NCBI RefSeq assembly: GCF_036898095.1
Contig: NC_090750.1
Span: 87,092,270 to 87,156,269, forward strand
Direction of reading: 5' to 3'
Origin: Palaemon carinicauda
Taxonomy: Eukaryota > Arthropoda > Malacostraca > Decapoda > Palaemonidae
DNA length: 64,000 nucleotides
Shown: positions 63,006 to 64,000 of the stretch, piece by piece
Numbering within the stretch: the stretch's first letter is position 1
Layout: each line of letters starts with the position of its first letter
Made by a program: the position numbers and the translations under genes
Notes under the pieces: generated by a model
The model's database searches: none
The model's input: only the letters and a program-made list of their open reading frames with translations
What the model was told of the DNA's origin: nothing

Positions 63006-64000
63006 TCTTGCAGGACAAGCTTATACATGGTGAGAGTGTGAAAGTAGGGGGCACACTGTAGGAGGGTCCATGGGGTGCTCCCTTTAACTGTGGATATACT
63101 GTAGGACACACTGCTGACTTGTGATATGATGGACACATCACTGGTATGCAGGATGATGGCTTGCCACACTTATCATACTGGCGCTCCGGTCTTGGGGTGA
63201 AGTCATGTGAATGAACGCAGTGACTATTCCTCCCCTGATGCACTACACGTGGAGGCTTTAGAGAAGATTTCGTCGACCTAATTTGATCAGCCAGAAGTTG
63301 TGGCCCATAATGCATAAGTGGAAAGCCAGACTTCATAGCATGAAAGGGAGAAGAATAGGATGTCAAGAAAGGCGATGAAATTGTGTTAGGGGAGGTTAGC
63401 GATGGAACGCAATTGAGTGTAGACTGACGTTCTGGGGTGCTCTCTTACATACATTCAAGAGAATGCTCTGGAAAAAGCTCAATAAATCTCAAAGGCAAAC
63501 CTAGGTTGTATAACTTGAAAACTTACTTTGAGATCCCAGGTCAGAGACAAATAACAGGTTGTGAGAGTCCCGAGAGTTGAAGAGGGGCAATATTGATGGC
63601 GCATGTTACTTTTCAGCCGGCGTATGGCGAGCATCCGTTGAAACATGCTCAGCGACTGGAGACAAAGAAGTAGTAAGAAGATCAGCCTCCAACATAGCAT
63701 CTTCTACCTCAGAATGAAGGACAGAAGAATCCATGTCTTCAGGATAAACCTGGAGAATCACATGATGGCCATCCTTCGTCGGCTGGCCTGGAAGCAAATT
63801 GATGATGATTCTCAGACAGAGGACTTAAAGGAGTTAAAAGAGAATATGTAGACTACTACTTCTTCGACCCCGAAGTAGACGAAGGAGAATGATCCCATTT
63901 AGATTTTATTTCTTTTACGGCCATGAAATTTTTCCCATTGGGTGGATGACCACTCCATAGAAACCATACAAGGGAAATCGGAGGGGTATTGATGTCCCCT

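Larger units (their letters stand above)
61010..64000 (-). mobile_element. DIRS-5: decayed DIRS-like element running off the window edge
   Basis: Minus strand. Near 61020-61468 the RT start is clear: LWRDAWQISRQVSSLMGGKP, KPWDVEVLHSGYHISF, then LQDEVRAMLKKNAI, a stop, GFNSNLFLVEKLTGGWRPLI and LLSIDLK (motif A region). Upstream (61470-64000) is ORF1-like sequence, including FLRVLWIIKRLNKFGEG (62230-62290), the counterpart of DIRS-2 VIGLIRRHH. Many stops and frameshifts. No ITR or ICR found; the 5' end lies beyond the window. Confidence 0.7.

Overview
This window is eukaryotic nuclear DNA, most likely from a decapod crustacean. The basis is inference: three intron-containing host genes with arthropod-like products, AT-rich introns full of microsatellites, and a dense load of DIRS-type tyrosine-recombinase retrotransposons, which are known to be abundant in Decapoda. 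A caridean prawn is my guess from memory of the dispersed-repeat family; I cannot prove it here.

Host genes. (1) The last four exons of ATPAF1 (F1-ATPase assembly factor 1), + strand, 9962-15502; the 5' exons lie left of the window. (2) A complete four-exon gene for a 160-residue secreted C-type lectin, + strand, 28345-38607, with a TATA box and poly(A) signal. (3) A complete nine-exon gene for the beta subunit of the mitochondrial processing peptidase (PMPCB, 477 residues), - strand, 39035-55609. The lectin and PMPCB genes converge, with about 100 bp between their poly(A) signals.

Mobile DNA covers about half the window. Four DIRS-like retrotransposons have readable ends: DIRS-1 (1-1887, 3' part only), DIRS-2 (2388-8922), DIRS-3 (17288-27928) and DIRS-4 (45375-52029, - strand, inside PMPCB intron 2). 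DIRS-2, -3 and -4 show inverted terminal repeats (ITRs) and an internal complementary region (ICR) that copies the two ends joined together, the signature of a circular intermediate. DIRS-3 carries a nested, apparently intact Tigger DNA transposon (19010-21514). A decayed DIRS (61010-64000, -), a separate RT fragment (60570-60782, +) and further relics lie elsewhere. A dispersed repeat with an (AAT)n end ('R1') occurs eight times, and remains of one non-LTR (RTE-like) element occur three times.

Layout: 1-8922 DIRS-1, an R1 fragment and DIRS-2; 8923-15502 ATPAF1 with a retroelement relic and a fold-back repeat in its introns; 15503-17287 flank with microsatellites; 17288-27928 DIRS-3 plus Tigger, ending about 360 bp upstream of the lectin TATA box; 28287-38696 lectin gene, its introns swollen by an AT fold-back, RTE copies, a 77-bp minisatellite and a MITE; 38810-55609 PMPCB; 55610-64000 R1 copies and DIRS relics.

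No new multi-gene system was found. The most distinctive signals are: splice-donor-like sequences facing outward at five sequenced ends of DIRS-1, -2 and -4; an arginine/serine (SR-protein-like) domain in DIRS-2 ORF1; a spliced ORF1 in DIRS-3; and a DIRS-4 copy with apparently identical ITRs but a gutted pol, which suggests recent mobilisation in trans.
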